Source: Bacteroidota bacterium
GTDB taxonomy: Bacteria > Bacteroidota > Bacteroidia > Bacteroidales > P3
Reading direction: 5' to 3'
NCBI GenBank assembly: GCA_030540495.1
Contig: JAUNWC010000058.1
Span: forward strand, 1 to 7,948
Length of the DNA: 7,948 bases
Shown: positions 7,582 through 7,948 of the stretch, in pieces
Layout: every line of letters starts with the position of its first letter
Numbering within the stretch: position 1 is the stretch's first letter
The notes under the pieces: generated by a model
What the model was told of the DNA's origin: nothing
The model's input: the letters and a program-made list of their open reading frames with translations, nothing else
Database searches by the model: none
Program-made: the position numbers and the translations under genes

Positions 7582-7713
7582 GTAGGGTATAATAGGTTGT
7601 TGTAGGTTACAGCCACAGGCTGTTTTATAAGACGCATAAGCGTATAAAAAGAGTAAAGGCTTTTCCCTTCTATAACAGCCTATACTAACTTAGAATAACC
7701 TACTCCATCCTAC
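7582..7713. repeat. Large imperfect inverted repeat upstream of fklB-like gene
   Basis: Left arm 7582-7631 and right arm 7667-7713 pair over about 50 bases with interruptions. Matched blocks include GTAGG (7582-7586) with CCTAC (7709-7713), TAGGTT (7593-7598) with AACCTA (7697-7702), and AGGCTGTT (7617-7624) with AACAGCCT (7674-7681). The loop holds a small ACGC-ATAA-GCGT hairpin (7632-7643). A second local hairpin, ACAGCC-ACA-GGCTGT (7609-7623), competes with the long pairing. The arms carry TAGGTTGTTGTAGG (7593-7606) and, on the other strand, TAGGTTATTCTAAG (7689-7702), each 11/14 to the arm of the element at 6808-6868. The element fills most of the gap between the tRNA terminator and the fklB-like gene. 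It may be a REP- or MITE-like dispersed repeat, or a structured leader; the sequence alone does not decide. Confidence 0.75.
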
Positions 7714-7731
7714 CTCACCCTCCTAAAAATC

Positions 7732-7769
7732 AAAAAAAGCGACCAAAGAAAAACTCTTTAGTCGCTTTT
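7732..7769 (-). terminator. Rho-independent terminator of tRNA-Leu
   Basis: Read on the minus strand, a 9-bp stem AAAAGCGAC/GTCGCTTTT (7769-7761 with 7743-7735) continues after one mismatch with 4 more pairs (AAAG/CTTT) around a 7-base loop (7749-7755), and ends in a run of seven T (7738-7732). The stem begins one base beyond the tRNA discriminator base, so the hairpin is effectively the tRNA trailer. On the plus strand only four T follow the GC part, so it is best as a minus-strand terminator. Confidence 0.92.
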
Positions 7770-7770
7770 G

Positions 7771-7854
7771 TACATCTGAAGGGACTTGAACCCTTAAGCC
7801 CTTGCGGACACCAGATTTTGAGTCTAGCGCGTCTACCAATTCCGCCACAGATGC
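7771..7854 (-). tRNA. tRNA-Leu, anticodon CAA
   Basis: An 84-base class II tRNA that decodes UUG. The acceptor stem GCATCTG (7854-7848) pairs with CAGATGT (7778-7772), with a G-U at the first pair and discriminator A at 7771. The D-arm carries the leucine-type GCGGAATTGGTAGACGC. The anticodon stem CTAGA/TCTGG encloses the loop CTCAAAA, with anticodon CAA at 7820-7818. A long variable arm (GTCC-GCAA-GGGC) and the T-arm AAGGG-TTCAAGT-CCCTT follow. CCA is not encoded and must be added by the nucleotidyltransferase. No intron or mismatch disrupts the fold. Confidence 0.97.
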
Positions 7855-7872
7855 TCCTCTCGTTTCAGGATG

Positions 7873-7904
7873 CAAAATTATAACCTTTTTTGATACCCAC
7901 CAAA
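7873..7904 (-). promoter_or_regulatory. Bacteroidota sigma-ABfr-type promoter of tRNA-Leu
   Basis: On the minus strand, TTTG (7904-7901) is followed after exactly 20 bases by TAATTTTG (7880-7873). This agrees fully with the Bacteroidota housekeeping consensus TTTG, 19-21 bases, TAnnTTTG. Transcription should begin about 6-8 bases downstream, near 7866, leaving a 5' leader of about a dozen bases before the mature tRNA end at 7854. The match is seen directly; activity is inferred from position. Confidence 0.88.
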
Positions 7905-7940
7905 TTTTTTTTTACTTTTTTTTTATTTTTTTTACTTTTT
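7905..7940 (-). promoter_or_regulatory. Phased T-runs (A-tracts on the transcribed strand), UP-element-like
   Basis: Four T-runs (9, 9, 8 and 5 bases) start at 7905, 7916, 7926 and 7936, spaced 11, 10 and 10 bases, and are separated only by A or AC. They abut the -33 box of the tRNA promoter. Helically phased A-tracts bend DNA, and A-rich DNA upstream of stable-RNA promoters binds the RNA polymerase alpha C-terminal domain. The phasing is seen directly; the role is inference. No gene is visible from here to the right edge. Confidence 0.55.
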
Positions 7941-7948
7941 CCTTCATT

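Noticed and set aside
7419..7637. A 72-residue minus-strand frame overlapping the start of the fklB-like gene
   Set aside because: It overlaps the conserved fklB-like coding frame and the inverted repeat, and its sequence has no protein-like pattern.
6808..7713. Composite transposon or insertion-sequence ends around the fklB-like gene
   Set aside because: There is no transposase, no target duplication that I can see, and each element is itself palindromic. The enclosed gene is an ordinary chromosomal isomerase.
7865..7947. A lysine-rich minus-strand reading frame from the ATG at 7947
   Set aside because: It comes from the homopolymer A-tracts, runs through the tRNA promoter and into the tRNA gene, and resembles no protein.

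Overview
The window is an AT-rich stretch of a Bacteroidota chromosome, most likely Bacteroidales-like. The evidence is: (i) the tRNA promoter matches the Bacteroidota form, TTTG, 20 bases, then TAnnTTTG; (ii) the start codons have A-rich leaders without a Shine-Dalgarno sequence; (iii) the UvrA resembles the UvrA2-type paralogue of this phylum; (iv) two outer-membrane-type proteins belong to families common there; (v) the tRNA gene does not encode CCA. I cannot name the genus.

Layout. Bases 1-636 (+) are the 3' two-thirds of murB, cut by the left window edge. A 203-residue gene of unknown function follows after 14 bases (651-1262, +). It converges with a minus-strand block, with 29 bases between the two ends. 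In transcription order that block is uvrA (6760-3962), a signal-peptide protein with eleven tandem 14-16-residue repeats and a barrel-like C-terminus (3935-2847), and a DUF3943 envelope protein (2839-1292). The gaps are only 26 and 7 bases, so co-transcription is likely. Upstream of uvrA lies an FklB-like peptidyl-prolyl isomerase gene (7501-6881, -), and beyond it tRNA-Leu(CAA) (7854-7771, -) with its own promoter and terminator.

The genes are mostly housekeeping: peptidoglycan precursor synthesis, nucleotide excision repair, proline isomerisation and translation, plus two envelope proteins. No defence system, CRISPR array, transposase or phage gene is visible.

The most unusual structure is non-coding. 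Two inverted-repeat elements flank the fklB-like gene and share a 14-base arm motif close to TAGGTTGGTATAAG. The larger one can form mutually exclusive hairpins. T-runs phased at about 10 bp sit directly upstream of the tRNA promoter. They look like curved or UP-element DNA driving a stable-RNA gene.
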